A stretch of 64,000 nt of DNA from Glycomyces niveus (GTDB lineage: Bacteria; Actinomycetota; Actinomycetes; Mycobacteriales; Micromonosporaceae): NCBI RefSeq assembly GCF_017592475.1, contig NZ_JAGFNP010000003.1, positions 434,001-498,000 of the forward strand. The letters are read 5' to 3'. The position numbers were made by a program, and so were the translations under genes. Positions 1-7,764 of the stretch are shown in pieces. The notes under the pieces are model-generated. The model was not told the DNA's origin and did no database searches. It saw only the letters and a list, made by a program, of their open reading frames with translations. Every line of letters starts with the position of its first letter. The stretch's first letter is position 1.

Positions 1-159
1 GCAGAAGGGGTGGCCGGCGGGGTCGGCGTAGACGTGCCAGCCTTGCTGGTCGTCCAGCAGCACAGCGCCGTTGGCGATGACTTCCGCTTGGGCCTCATCG
101 AGGTCGGGGACCGCGAAGTCGAGGTGGAACTGCTGCGGGTATGCGGGGTCGGGCCATTG
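1..159 (-). pseudogene. C-terminal fragment of a VOC/glyoxalase-fold protein, cut by window edge
   Basis: The minus strand encodes 53 residues typical of the second half of a single-domain glyoxalase-like protein: a QQFHLDF strand with the metal-ligand-type His, a DLDEA helix and a YADPAGHPFC end strand. The reading frame is closed directly upstream by a TAG at 160-162 and there is no start codon, so the N-terminal half (about 60-70 residues in this family) is missing. The fragment abuts the 3' end of the nucleotidyltransferase gene, which suggests a rearrangement removed its front. The true 3' end lies outside the window. A sequencing error is less likely because no matching N-terminal half is present in any frame upstream. 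Confidence 0.6.
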
Positions 160-202
160 CTAGGCGCGGGGTTCCGGGAGCGAGCGGGAGCCTTCTCGGC
201 GC

Positions 203-943
203 CTAGCCGGCCGGGCGCATGAGGAGGAGGTCGTCGCCCCACTCGTCGAGGGTCTTTTCGTGGCCTGCGTTGCGGGCCAAGGGTTCCACTTGGGCGAAGA
301 CTTGGCGCTGCAGGGTCGTGTCGCCGGTGGCGGTGATGCGGCTGATGGCGTCGAGGAGCGCGGCCGAGTCCCAGTCCCGCAGCGGGTGGCGCTCGAGCTC
401 CCATACGAGGGCTTTGTTGTAGGGGCGCGGCCGCAGTTCCAAGGTGAAGAGGAGGTTGAGCAGGTAGCCGACGCTCTCGGCCGCTTCGAGGCGGGACGCC
501 AGGGCGCGCCCGTCGCGGTGGTTCTTGACCGAGCGGTACAGCATGTTCTGGTAGGCGTCGAGGTGCTCGGCGGCGTCGGCGAAGGCCTTGCGCTCGTCGA
601 GCCGGCCCTTGGCCGCGAGGAACTCGGTGATGGCGCCTCCGGTGCGGTCCAGGACCACTCGGCTGCGGGCGAGCGCATAGCGCGTGTACTCGGGGAGGAC
701 ATCGCCGAGGAGGTCGTTGAGCGGCACCACGTTCAGGTCGAGCGTGGAGCTGCGCATGCCGTGGAGCCGCGCGAGTTCGGCTTCCTCGCCTTCGGCGGTG
801 ATCACGAACAGGTCGTGGTCGGAGTGCTCGGTCGGCAGGCCCTCCATGGACTGGGAGCCGATGAGGAAGAGCCCGACCACGGCGGGGTCGGCTTCGGCGA
901 TGCGGACGGCGTCCTCGTATGCGAGCGGCTGTGTTTCGGTCAT
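203..943 (-). CDS. nucleotidyltransferase-fold protein
   Basis: A 246-residue cytoplasmic protein with a nucleotidyltransferase (Pol beta/MNT-like) signature near residues 27-46: GSQS followed by HSDHDLFV, matching the GS...DxD pattern that binds metal and nucleotide. The remainder is a helical domain of about 150 residues without a recognised motif, reminiscent of proteins that pair this fold with a HEPN-like bundle. The substrate cannot be predicted; families with this fold add nucleotides to antibiotics, proteins or tRNA. The gene stands alone, with a VOC gene upstream on the same strand and a truncated VOC fragment downstream. The ATG at 943 is used. Confidence 0.7.
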   Translation of the reverse strand: MTETQPLAYEDAVRIAEADPAVVGLFLIGSQSMEGLPTEHSDHDLFVITAEGEEAELARLHGMRSSTLDLNVVPLNDLLGDVLPEYTRYALARSRVVLDRTGGAITEFLAAKGRLDERKAFADAAEHLDAYQNMLYRSVKNHRDGRALASRLEAAESVGYLLNLLFTLELRPRPYNKALVWELERHPLRDWDSAALLDAISRITATGDTTLQRQVFAQVEPLARNAGHEKTLDEWGDDLLLMRPAG

Positions 944-994
944 CTCCGTTGTCTAGCAGCCCTTGCGCGGCAAGGGAAGCGGTTTACCTGGCGG

Positions 995-1369
995 TCAGCC
1001 GACGAGGTCGCGTTTGGGGCGGACGACGCAGAACTCGTTGCCCTCCGGGTCGGCCAGGACCGTCCAGGTCTCGTCGCCGGTCTGTCCGATGTCGACGCGG
1101 GTGGCGCCGAGTTCGATGATGCGCTCGATCTCCGCGAGCCGGTCCTCCGCGCTGTCGGCGTTGAGGTCGAAGTGCAGGCGGTTCTTGATCCGCTTGGGCT
1201 CGGTGACCGGCATGAAGCACAGCCCCCAGGCGGCGTCCCGGTCCGGGCCGACGATGACCTCGCGCTCGCGTTCGGAGACGACCTGCCAGCCCAGGACCGC
1301 GGCCCAGAAACGGGCGAGACCGGGCAGGTCGTGCGCGTCGATGACGATGTGGTGGATAGCAACTGCCAT
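995..1369 (-). CDS. VOC family (glyoxalase-like) protein
   Basis: A single-domain vicinal-oxygen-chelate protein of 124 residues. It opens with the strand IHHIVIDAHDLPGLARFW, has HFDLNADSAEDRLAE in the middle and ends with the strand VLADPEGNEFCVVRP, the usual babbabb layout. Such proteins act as dimers in metal-dependent isomerase, lyase, dioxygenase or drug-binding roles; the substrate is unknown. The start at 1369 is preferred because homologous domains begin at this point; an in-frame ATG at 1426 would add a low-complexity leader. It is divergent from the two-domain VOC gene at 1467, so the pair may share a promoter region. Confidence 0.75.
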   Translation of the reverse strand: MAVAIHHIVIDAHDLPGLARFWAAVLGWQVVSEREREVIVGPDRDAAWGLCFMPVTEPKRIKNRLHFDLNADSAEDRLAEIERIIELGATRVDIGQTGDETWTVLADPEGNEFCVVRPKRDLVG

Positions 1370-1466
1370 CGCCGCAGTATGCGCCGCCCCGATGCACGCA
1401 GCGGCGCGCGGGTTCGGTTGCGGCAAAACAGGCGCGAGGGAGCCTCGCGATCCCTAGACTGCGGGA

Positions 1467-2225
1467 ATGGCGATTCGATGGACCACCGCGTTCTGGGACT
1501 ACCCCGATGAAGGTTTCGAGAGCGGCACCGCGTTCTGGCTCAAGGTGACCGACTCGACCCTGTCGGAGCGGCGCGGCCCGGACGGCGAGTTCGCGACCCT
1601 CATTCCGGCCGAGGGCGACCCGTACCTGCGGGTGCAGCGCATCCGGGAGGGCAAGGGCGGCAGCCACCTCGACCTGCATGTGGACGACGTCGAAGCCGAG
1701 GCCGAGCGCGCGATCGAGCTCGGCGCGAGCGTGGTCCACCGCGAGCCGGGGCTCGTCGTGCTCAACTCTCCGGCCGGGTTCGTGTTCTGCCTGGTCAGGC
1801 ATCATGGCGAGACGGCGGTGCCGCCGTCGCTCGCCTGGCCGGGCGGGCAGCGCAGCCGCACCGACCAGATCTGCGTCGACATCCCGCCGCAGGCGTTCGA
1901 CCACGAGCTGGCGTTCTGGCAGATGTTCACCACCTGGCGGGGAACCCTCACCGATACCAGGGAGTTCCGGCGGCTCCTGCCGCCGCCGGAGCTTCCGCTG
2001 CAGTTCTTGCTGCAGCGCTTGGACTTCGCCGAGCGGGGCCAGAGCGCGACCGCGCACATGGACCTCGCCTGCTCGGATATCGACGCCGAGACCGAGCGGC
2101 ACGTCGGGCTCGGGGCCGAGGCGGTGCGCCGCCACCACTGGTGGCAGGTGATGCGCGACCCCGGCGGCCTCGAGTACTGCATCACCAGCCGCGATCCCGA
2201 GGTCGACCTGCACCCGATCGCTTGA
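1467..2225 (+). CDS. two-domain VOC family protein
   Basis: A 252-residue protein with two glyoxalase-like halves (about 1-115 and 130-248). Each half ends with a typical final strand (NSPAGFVFCLV and RDPGGLEYCIT), and the central SHLDLHVDDVEAEAERA and AHMDLACSDIDAETERH segments are parallel copies, so the protein is an internal duplication that can fold as one chain. Likely metal ligands are the His of each HLDL/HMDL strand. The substrate is unknown. It lies divergent from another VOC gene and convergent with a membrane protein gene, with a strong hairpin between. Confidence 0.75.
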   Translation: MAIRWTTAFWDYPDEGFESGTAFWLKVTDSTLSERRGPDGEFATLIPAEGDPYLRVQRIREGKGGSHLDLHVDDVEAEAERAIELGASVVHREPGLVVLNSPAGFVFCLVRHHGETAVPPSLAWPGGQRSRTDQICVDIPPQAFDHELAFWQMFTTWRGTLTDTREFRRLLPPPELPLQFLLQRLDFAERGQSATAHMDLACSDIDAETERHVGLGAEAVRRHHWWQVMRDPGGLEYCITSRDPEVDLHPIA

Positions 2226-2232
2226 GCGCGAG

Positions 2233-2257
2233 CGCCTCCCGCCGGCGGCGGGAGGCG
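2233..2257. terminator. bidirectional hairpin terminator
   Basis: A perfect 11-bp stem (2233-2243 with 2247-2257) with a 3-base loop lies between the converging stops at 2225 and 2268. There is no T-run, as is common in actinobacteria, but placement and stem strength support transcription termination from both sides. Confidence 0.6.
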
Positions 2258-2267
2258 TCGGCGCGTC

Positions 2268-2696
2268 TCAGGATTCGGGGAGGCGCTTCCCGAGGACGGG
2301 GATGAGGATCGCCGCGACGATCAGGTGGAGGACCGCGAGGAACGCCTTCGTGCCCCAGGTGGCGTCGGTGAGAATCACCGGGAACCACTCGAGCACGAAG
2401 ACCGCGCCCGCGCCGATGCGCCAGACCAGGACCGCGCGGCGCTTCGCGAAGCGGTCGAGGACCGCGCGGGCCAGCCAGCCCAGGCCCCCGAAGAGCAGCA
2501 CGGAGGCGGCGACGTTGACGACGCCGATCGGCACCGCGTCCATGCCCGGCTGGCTCGCGGTGAGCTCGACCCCCGCGAGGTACGCGACGACCCATGCGAG
2601 CGAGGTCGCGACCAGTGCGGCGCCGAGGGCGAGCAGGCGGGTGCGCCAGACCGGGGCGGCGACCTTCACGGGCGCTTGTTCATCCAATTTGGACAT
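2268..2696 (-). CDS. four-helix membrane protein, DUF6069-like
   Basis: A 142-residue integral membrane protein. Hydrophobic segments lie at about 20-42, 58-80, 92-110 and 117-135, with a short polar N-terminus. The layout, with a periplasmic-side loop after helix 1 and a positively charged stretch (DRFAKRRA) after helix 2, resembles the DUF6069 family of actinobacterial proteins of unknown role. The ATG at 2696 is preceded by GGAG at suitable spacing. It is an isolated gene, convergent with the VOC gene. Confidence 0.6.
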   Translation of the reverse strand: MSKLDEQAPVKVAAPVWRTRLLALGAALVATSLAWVVAYLAGVELTASQPGMDAVPIGVVNVAASVLLFGGLGWLARAVLDRFAKRRAVLVWRIGAGAVFVLEWFPVILTDATWGTKAFLAVLHLIVAAILIPVLGKRLPES

Positions 2697-2847
2697 ATGT
2701 CGACTCCACTGCCTTGAGTTACGTTTCGGGGGAACGCTTTCGAAGGTAGGGCGGGGAGCCGGTGCCGCCCATCATCGAGCGTCCCTGGTTCATACGCGAT
2801 CGTCCTCGGCCCTCCCGCACGGCGTCCCCGCTGGCTAGGGTTGCGGC

Positions 2848-3816
2848 ATGGATGTGCTCAGCGACGTACTGGCGGTGCTGCGGACCGGTCGGCCCTTCGC
2901 CGCCCGGTTCTCGCTCAACGCGCCCTTCGCCGACCACCGGCGCAGCCACCCCCACGGCTTCGGCGTCCAGGTCATGGTCCGCGGCGACGCGTTCGTGACC
3001 ACCGAGGACGGCGAGGTGATCGAGGTGCGGGAAGGCGACGTGCTCGTGACGCCCCGCGGCAGCGCCCACACCGTCGTCTCCGATTCGCTTGGCGCGCAAC
3101 CCGTCGCCGAATGCGAAGGCGAGACTCCCGCCGGGCTCATCCTCCGCTCCGCCGACGACCCGGACGCCTCGCATGTGATGGTGTGCCTCGCCTACGAGCT
3201 CGCGCCCGGCCGCGCCCACCCGCTGCTCGGGGCCATGCCCGACTTCACGCGCCTCCCCGCCGACCCGGCCGCGCGGCCCGGACTCGCGGACGCGATCGCC
3301 ATGCTCGAGACCGAGCTGCGCGCCGAGCGCGGCGGCGGCGACACCCTCGTGCCCGCCCTGCTCGACGCGGTCCTGATGTACCTGCTGCGCGCCGTCCTCG
3401 AAGGGAACGACCGCCACTGCGGCTTCGACGGCTGGGCCGCCGCGGTCACCGACCGCTCCATCGGCGCGGCCGTCCAGGCCATCCACGCCGAACCGGCCCG
3501 GCAGTGGACGGTCAGTTCGCTCGGCGAGGTCGCCGGGCTCTCCCGGTCGGCGTTCTCGCGCCGGTTCACCGAGCTCGTGGGCCAGCCTCCGTTGAGCTAC
3601 TTGACGTTCTGGCGGCTCACCCTCGCCGCGCGGCTCCTCGCCGACACCGACGCGCCGCTCGCCGCCGTCGCCCGGCAGGTCGGGTACGCCTCCGAGTTCG
3701 CGTTCGCGGCCGCGTTCAAACGCGACTTCGGGCAGCCGCCCGGCCGCTTCCGCAAGGGAGCACCCACATGCGACCCGGCGGTGCCGGCGTTCCAGCGCGA
3801 AGCCGTGCCAGTCTGA
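2848..3816 (+). CDS. AraC family transcriptional regulator with cupin sensor domain
   Basis: A 322-residue DNA-binding protein. Residues 1-110 form a cupin-like sensory barrel (HPHGFGVQVMVRGDA, then EGDVLVTPRGSAHTV) and residues about 215-315 hold the double helix-turn-helix of AraC/XylS proteins (WTVSSLGEVAGLSRSAFSRRF, then RQVGYASEFAFAAAFKRDFG). This cupin_6-type architecture is common in actinobacterial regulators that sense small organic molecules. The converging MFS exporter gene at 4008-5228 is separated only by a gene remnant, so the exporter is a possible but unproven target. Confidence 0.8.
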   Translation: MDVLSDVLAVLRTGRPFAARFSLNAPFADHRRSHPHGFGVQVMVRGDAFVTTEDGEVIEVREGDVLVTPRGSAHTVVSDSLGAQPVAECEGETPAGLILRSADDPDASHVMVCLAYELAPGRAHPLLGAMPDFTRLPADPAARPGLADAIAMLETELRAERGGGDTLVPALLDAVLMYLLRAVLEGNDRHCGFDGWAAAVTDRSIGAAVQAIHAEPARQWTVSSLGEVAGLSRSAFSRRFTELVGQPPLSYLTFWRLTLAARLLADTDAPLAAVARQVGYASEFAFAAAFKRDFGQPPGRFRKGAPTCDPAVPAFQREAVPV

Positions 3817-3837
3817 CGCGTTCGGCCCGGCCGCGAC

Positions 3838-4011
3838 AGCGCGGCGTTCCGGGTCCTGCACCTCGATGCGCTGCTGGGCATCGCGATCACCGGGCTCGTG
3901 TACGTGACCGTGCTGCTCCCGCTGGTCGAACTCGACTTCGCGCCGCTGGCGACCGTGCTCGGCCGGATCCTCGTCGGGCCGCGTGGGCGGACCGGAAGCT
4001 GCGGCGCTTAG
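3838..4011 (+). pseudogene. remnant of a Pr6Pr-like membrane protein
   Basis: An open stretch without a start codon directly after the AraC gene encodes a transmembrane segment (LHLDALLGIAITGLVYVTVLL) followed by a shortened GRILVGPRGR motif and a stop at 4009. The order of these motifs matches the C-terminal part of Pr6Pr-type actinobacterial membrane proteins, but the N-terminal helices and a middle stretch are missing. The fragment overlaps the converging MFS stop codon by 4 bp. It is best read as a deletion remnant. Confidence 0.5.
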
Positions 4012-5228
4012 GCCTTGGCGCGCTTGCGGGCCTGGACCGCGATCAGGACGACCGGGACGAGCAGCAGCGCGCCTATCCACAGCACGCCGCTCGGGGCGGT
4101 CGCGTCCACGACATAGCCGCCCGCGAACGAGCCGACCGCGATCGACAGGTTGAACATGACCGTGTTCAGCGAGGTCGCGATCTCGACCTCGCCGGGCTCG
4201 ACCGAGTTCATGTACCAGGTCTGCAGGACCGGGGAGACCAGGCCGTAGCCGATGCCCCAGAGCACGAGCACGGCCGTCGCGGAGAACAGGTCGCCGACCG
4301 CGAACGCCATGAGCGCCATGCCCGCCGCCATCGCAACGCCCAGCGCGGCGAGCGTGCCGCGCAGGCGGGTGCCGATGAGCGAGCCGGACGCGACCGTCGC
4401 GACGAGCGCGGCCGCGCCGAACGCGAGGAGCAGGCCGCTGACCTGGCCGGCGGCGATGCCGTTGGCCTGGAGGATCGGGCTGACGAACGTGTAGGCGATG
4501 AAGTGGCCGGTGACGATGAAAAAGGTCAGCGCCAGGCCGATGCGCACGCCCTTGTTGGCGCGCACCAGCTTCGGGAGGGAGGCGAAGGAGACCGTCGTGT
4601 GCGACGGGAGCTTCGGCACGAGCAGCGCGATCGCGACCATGGCGACGATCGCGAGGCCCGCGAGCGCCCACATGGCGGCGCGCCAGCCGAAGTGGTCGCC
4701 GATGAGGGTGCCGGCCGGGACGCCGAGCACGGTCGCGGCGCCGATGCCGCCGTAGACGGCGGCGGTCGCGCGCGGCACGTCCCGCGCGGGCACCAGGCGC
4801 AGCGCGATGCCGCCCGCGACGGCCCAGAACGCGCCGATCGAGAGGCCCACGAGGACGCGGGCCGCGAGCAGCAGTTCGAAGCCCGAGGCGAGGGCGGCGC
4901 CCACGTTCGCGCCGGCGACGAGCACGGCCAGGCCGATGAGCACGAGGCGGCGGTCGACGCGGCGGGTGAAGACGATGCTCAGCGGCGCGGCGATCGCGGC
5001 GACGAGGCCGGGGACGGTGACCATGAGGCCCGCGGTGCCGGCGGTGACGCCGAGCTCGGAGCCGATCGGGGTGAGGAGGCCGACCGGGAGGACCTCGGAG
5101 GTCATGACGACGAAGACGCCGAGGGCGACCGCGGCGACGGCGAGCCACTGCTTGACGGTGGCGCGCTCGGGCGCGGCGGTGCCGATCGCGGTGGGAAGAG
5201 AGGTCTGGCGTTCGTCGAGGGTGGTCAC
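4008..5228 (-). CDS. MFS transporter, DHA1 (drug/sugar exporter) type
   Basis: A twelve-helix inner-membrane exporter of 406 residues. The first helix carries the FVVMTSEVLPVGLLTPI motif seen in AraJ/SotB/CmlA-like DHA1 proteins, followed by the cytoplasmic loop RRVDRRLVL and the motif-C-like helix GVPAGTLIGDHFGWR. These proteins export sugars or toxic compounds using proton antiport. The GTG at 5228 is chosen because GGAG lies 9 bases upstream and the protein then begins just ahead of helix 1; the frame stays open to an ATG at 5318, which would add 30 residues. It is similar in type to the MFS protein at 20,659-21,828. Confidence 0.8.
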   Translation of the reverse strand: MTTLDERQTSLPTAIGTAAPERATVKQWLAVAAVALGVFVVMTSEVLPVGLLTPIGSELGVTAGTAGLMVTVPGLVAAIAAPLSIVFTRRVDRRLVLIGLAVLVAGANVGAALASGFELLLAARVLVGLSIGAFWAVAGGIALRLVPARDVPRATAAVYGGIGAATVLGVPAGTLIGDHFGWRAAMWALAGLAIVAMVAIALLVPKLPSHTTVSFASLPKLVRANKGVRIGLALTFFIVTGHFIAYTFVSPILQANGIAAGQVSGLLLAFGAAALVATVASGSLIGTRLRGTLAALGVAMAAGMALMAFAVGDLFSATAVLVLWGIGYGLVSPVLQTWYMNSVEPGEVEIATSLNTVMFNLSIAVGSFAGGYVVDATAPSGVLWIGALLLVPVVLIAVQARKRAKA

Positions 5229-5611
5229 GGCTGTGGCTCCAAGCGGTTTCGGTTCGGGTCGGAGTCCTGAGACTCGTTGCCGGAACCGGTCCACCACTCG
5301 GTCCGCGCTCGGTGACACGGGTTTCGGCGCGTACAGGGGCTGTGGGCCTCGCGAGGAGGCGTTCGGCCGGGAGCGGAGGCTCCCTTGGCGGTGTACGTGC
5401 GTTTACCCTGGCCAGAAGCTCGATGTACTTCTGGGGCGTCGCCTGTCATCTAGGGTAGCGCCGCCGCGGCCGAACCGGAATGGTGAAGTTCGCCTCATCC
5501 GCCGCCCGTGCACCTGGCGGGAAGCCGCGGCCTCGTCGCGTCGGGAGTGGCGGGGCCATGACAGACTCCTTTCTGCGTGTCACGCACACATACGGAAGGA
5601 ATGGCGAGCAG

Positions 5612-6535
5612 ATGTCAGCAGAAGGCGGCACCAAGGCGATCGTCGCGGCCCTATTGGCCAACACCGGGATCGCGGTCAGCAAGTTCGTCGCGGCGGGGAT
5701 CACGGGTTCGGCGTCGATGCTGGCCGAGGGCGTCCACTCGGTGGCCGACGCGTCCAACCAGGTCCTCCTGCTCATCGGCGGCAAGGCCTCGCGGAAGGCC
5801 GCGAGCCCGGCCCACCCGTTCGGTTACGGGCGCGAACGGTACATCTACGCGTTCATCGTCTCGATCGTCCTGTTCTCCATCGGCGGCGTGTACGCGCTGT
5901 ACGAGGGCTACCACAAATGGCACGAGCGCGACCACGGCGGCGAGCTGGAGTGGCCGCAGGTCGCGGTCGCCGTGCTGGTCGTGGCGATCATCCTGGAGTC
6001 GTTCTCGCTGCGCACGGCCGTGAAGGAGTCGAACGCTGTCCGCGGGAAGCAGACGTGGCCGCAGTTCATCAAGGGCTCCCGCTCGCCCGAGCTGCCCGTG
6101 ATCCTCCTGGAGGACATCGGCGCGCTCGTCGGCCTCATCCTGGCCCTGATCGGCGTCGGCCTCTCGTGGATCACCGGGGACATCCTCTTCGACGCGCTCG
6201 GCACCTTCAGCATCGGCGTGCTGCTGGTGCTCATCGCCATCGTGCTCGCGATCGAGATCCGCTCGATGCTCATCGGCGAGTCCGCGACCCTCGAGGACAT
6301 CGCGGCGATCGAGAACGCCATCAACGACGGCGAGGGCGACACCCTCATCCACCTCAAGACGCTCCACGTGGGCCCGGACGAGCTGCTGGTGGCCGCGAAG
6401 GTCGGCATCGCGACGGCGGCGACCGGCGAGCAGGTGGCCTCGCAGATCGACGCGGCCGAGGCGCGCATCCGCGCGGCCGTGCCGAAGGCGAAGATCATCT
6501 ACATCGAGCCGGACATCCCGCGCACGGGCGCTTAG
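5612..6535 (+). CDS. cation diffusion facilitator (CDF) family transporter
   Basis: A divalent-metal efflux protein of about 307 residues, with six hydrophobic segments in the first 200 residues and a cytoplasmic ferredoxin-like C-terminal domain. Metal-site motifs are visible: HSVADASNQ in helix 2 (HxxxD) and EDIGALVGL in helix 5. The family exports Zn, Fe, Mn, Co or Cd by proton exchange. The start at 5612 follows AAGGAA at 10 bases; in-frame ATGs at 5558 and 5480 would add poorly conserved leaders. The stop is only 9 bases ahead of the Smr gene, so the two are probably co-transcribed. Confidence 0.8.
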   Translation: MSAEGGTKAIVAALLANTGIAVSKFVAAGITGSASMLAEGVHSVADASNQVLLLIGGKASRKAASPAHPFGYGRERYIYAFIVSIVLFSIGGVYALYEGYHKWHERDHGGELEWPQVAVAVLVVAIILESFSLRTAVKESNAVRGKQTWPQFIKGSRSPELPVILLEDIGALVGLILALIGVGLSWITGDILFDALGTFSIGVLLVLIAIVLAIEIRSMLIGESATLEDIAAIENAINDGEGDTLIHLKTLHVGPDELLVAAKVGIATAATGEQVASQIDAAEARIRAAVPKAKIIYIEPDIPRTGA

Positions 6536-6544
6536 GCTCGGACC

Positions 6545-6820
6545 ATGGCCAAACTGGTGCTGGACCTGCACGACATCTTCAACAAGGGCGACCAGATCGA
6601 GAAGGCGCTGCGCGACGTCATCGACGAGGCGGTCGCCAAGAAGATCGACCTCGTGGAGATCATCCCGGGCAAGGGCTCGGGGCAGTTGAAGAAGAAGGTG
6701 CTGCGGTTCCTCGACCAGAAGGAGATCAAGGCCCTGTACCACCGGGTGGACAAGGACTCGAAGAACTTCGGTCGGCTCTTCGTCCACTTCCAGCACAAGG
6801 ACAAGCGCAAGAAGCGATAG
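6545..6820 (+). CDS. Smr (small MutS-related) domain protein
   Basis: A 91-residue stand-alone Smr domain. The LDLHD start strand, the central IIPGKGSGQLKKKV loop (family pattern hGxGxGxLr) and the final FVHFQHK strand are present. Smr domains cut or bind branched DNA, or cut mRNA on stalled ribosomes; bacterial stand-alone forms are poorly characterised. The lysine-rich tail (KDKRKKR) suits nucleic-acid binding. It follows the CDF transporter gene at 9 bp and is ended by a strong hairpin. Confidence 0.75.
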   Translation: MAKLVLDLHDIFNKGDQIEKALRDVIDEAVAKKIDLVEIIPGKGSGQLKKKVLRFLDQKEIKALYHRVDKDSKNFGRLFVHFQHKDKRKKR

Positions 6821-6829
6821 GGCTTGCAG

Positions 6830-6870
6830 AACGGCGGCGCGGCTTCCCTCCCCCGAGGCGCGCCGCCGTT
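6830..6870. terminator. bidirectional hairpin terminator
   Basis: A perfect 12-bp inverted repeat (6830-6841 with 6859-6870) with a 17-base loop fills the space between the Smr stop at 6820 and the converging HTH gene stop at 6884. Confidence 0.6.
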
Positions 6871-6883
6871 TCGCGTGCGGTTC

Positions 6884-7162
6884 CTAGTTGATCAGCACCC
6901 GGTCGCGCTCATTCGCCGAATCGGGGGCGCCGAGCAGTTCCAGCAGCCGCAGCACCGGCACCCGGTAGCTGTGGCCGATCCGGAGGACTTGGACGGGGAA
7001 CTGCCCCTCCTTCGCCAGCCGGTAGGCGACCGTCCTGCCGATCCCGAGGATCTGCGCGGCCGTCTCGACATTCGTCATCACCCCGAGCGACTTGACTCGC
7101 TCGACGGTCCAGATCTCGTCGATGACGACATCCGAAGGCCCCACCTTCGCATTCGGTGTCAT
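6884..7162 (-). CDS. excisionase-type helix-turn-helix protein
   Basis: A 92-residue protein whose residues 29-80 form a MerR/excisionase-like winged helix (NVETAAQILGIGRTVAYRLA, then FPVQVLRIGHSYRVPVLRLLEL). The family includes phage excisionases and plasmid regulators, but many chromosomal copies are plain regulators. It is not adjacent to an integrase; the nearest one is 17 kb away, so a link to excision is unproven. Translation could instead begin at the internal ATG (residue 29), where the domain starts. It has the same fold as the element-borne protein at 41,364-41,633. Confidence 0.65.
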   Translation of the reverse strand: MTPNAKVGPSDVVIDEIWTVERVKSLGVMTNVETAAQILGIGRTVAYRLAKEGQFPVQVLRIGHSYRVPVLRLLELLGAPDSANERDRVLIN

Positions 7163-7421
7163 GTTGGTCCTCTCTGGCGCGCCGGGCCGACACGGGGTGC
7201 ATCGGCCGGGTGACGCCTAGGACCAGTCGACCCCACCCGGCACCGCCAAGTCCAGAGTGCCGCGCCGGAATTCACTCTTACGCGTGGTATCCGATTCCTC
7301 ACTTGGAGGAGATCATTTGGGCGCGAATGGGACTCATTGCCCATAACGCATCGTGCGCACCAGGGATCGTGTTCCCCCGCGCGGATCCCGGCGGGCCTCG
7401 CCTGCGTCCTGGCCCCCTACT

Positions 7422-7748
7422 TCATCTGGCTCCTGTGGAGGACCAGGACGAGGACGTGAAGTAGCCGCGCAGCCGTTCGGCGTACACCTGCCGGTCAGCT
7501 GGATCGGCCCAGCCCGACAGCGGCGAGGTCTTGTAGAGGCGGTCGCCCTCGTAACGCGGGAAGACATGGACGTGCAGATGCCAGACGTCCTGGTTCCCGG
7601 CGGGCTCATTGTGCTGGCGTGTGGAGACGCCGTCGCAACCGTAGGTCGCGCGGATCGCCACGGCGACCTCCCGGACCAGGTCGCCGACGGCCGCGTAGGC
7701 ATCGGCGGGGATCGAATACAGGTTCTCGTGGTGCCCGGTCGGCACCAC
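7422..7748 (-). pseudogene. HIT family protein lacking its N-terminus
   Basis: The catalytic HLHVHVFPR motif of histidine-triad nucleotide hydrolases/transferases is intact near residues 57-65, and the upstream VVPTGHHENLYSIP strand is typical. HIT proteins normally have about 40 more residues before this strand. Here the frame continues upstream without a start codon and runs into the 3' end of the DUF817 gene, so only a weak GTG at 7748 is available. The 5' end was probably lost by deletion. A short but functional protein remains possible because all active-site histidines are kept. Confidence 0.5.
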
Positions 7749-7764
7749 GATTACGTTCGGCCAC

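Noticed and set aside
2719-5270. Very long open frames on both strands (about 800 codons each)
   Set aside because: They are Arg/Pro/Gly-rich shadows of the AraC and MFS genes, a common artefact in high-GC DNA; no domain or start context.
6884-7162. Excisionase for the conjugative element
   Set aside because: Lies 17 kb outside the element; the HTH protein at 41,364-41,633 is a better candidate.
7320-7464. Possible end of a one-helix membrane protein on the plus strand
   Set aside because: A hydrophobic stretch is present in one frame but no start or upstream coding sequence; too weak to call.
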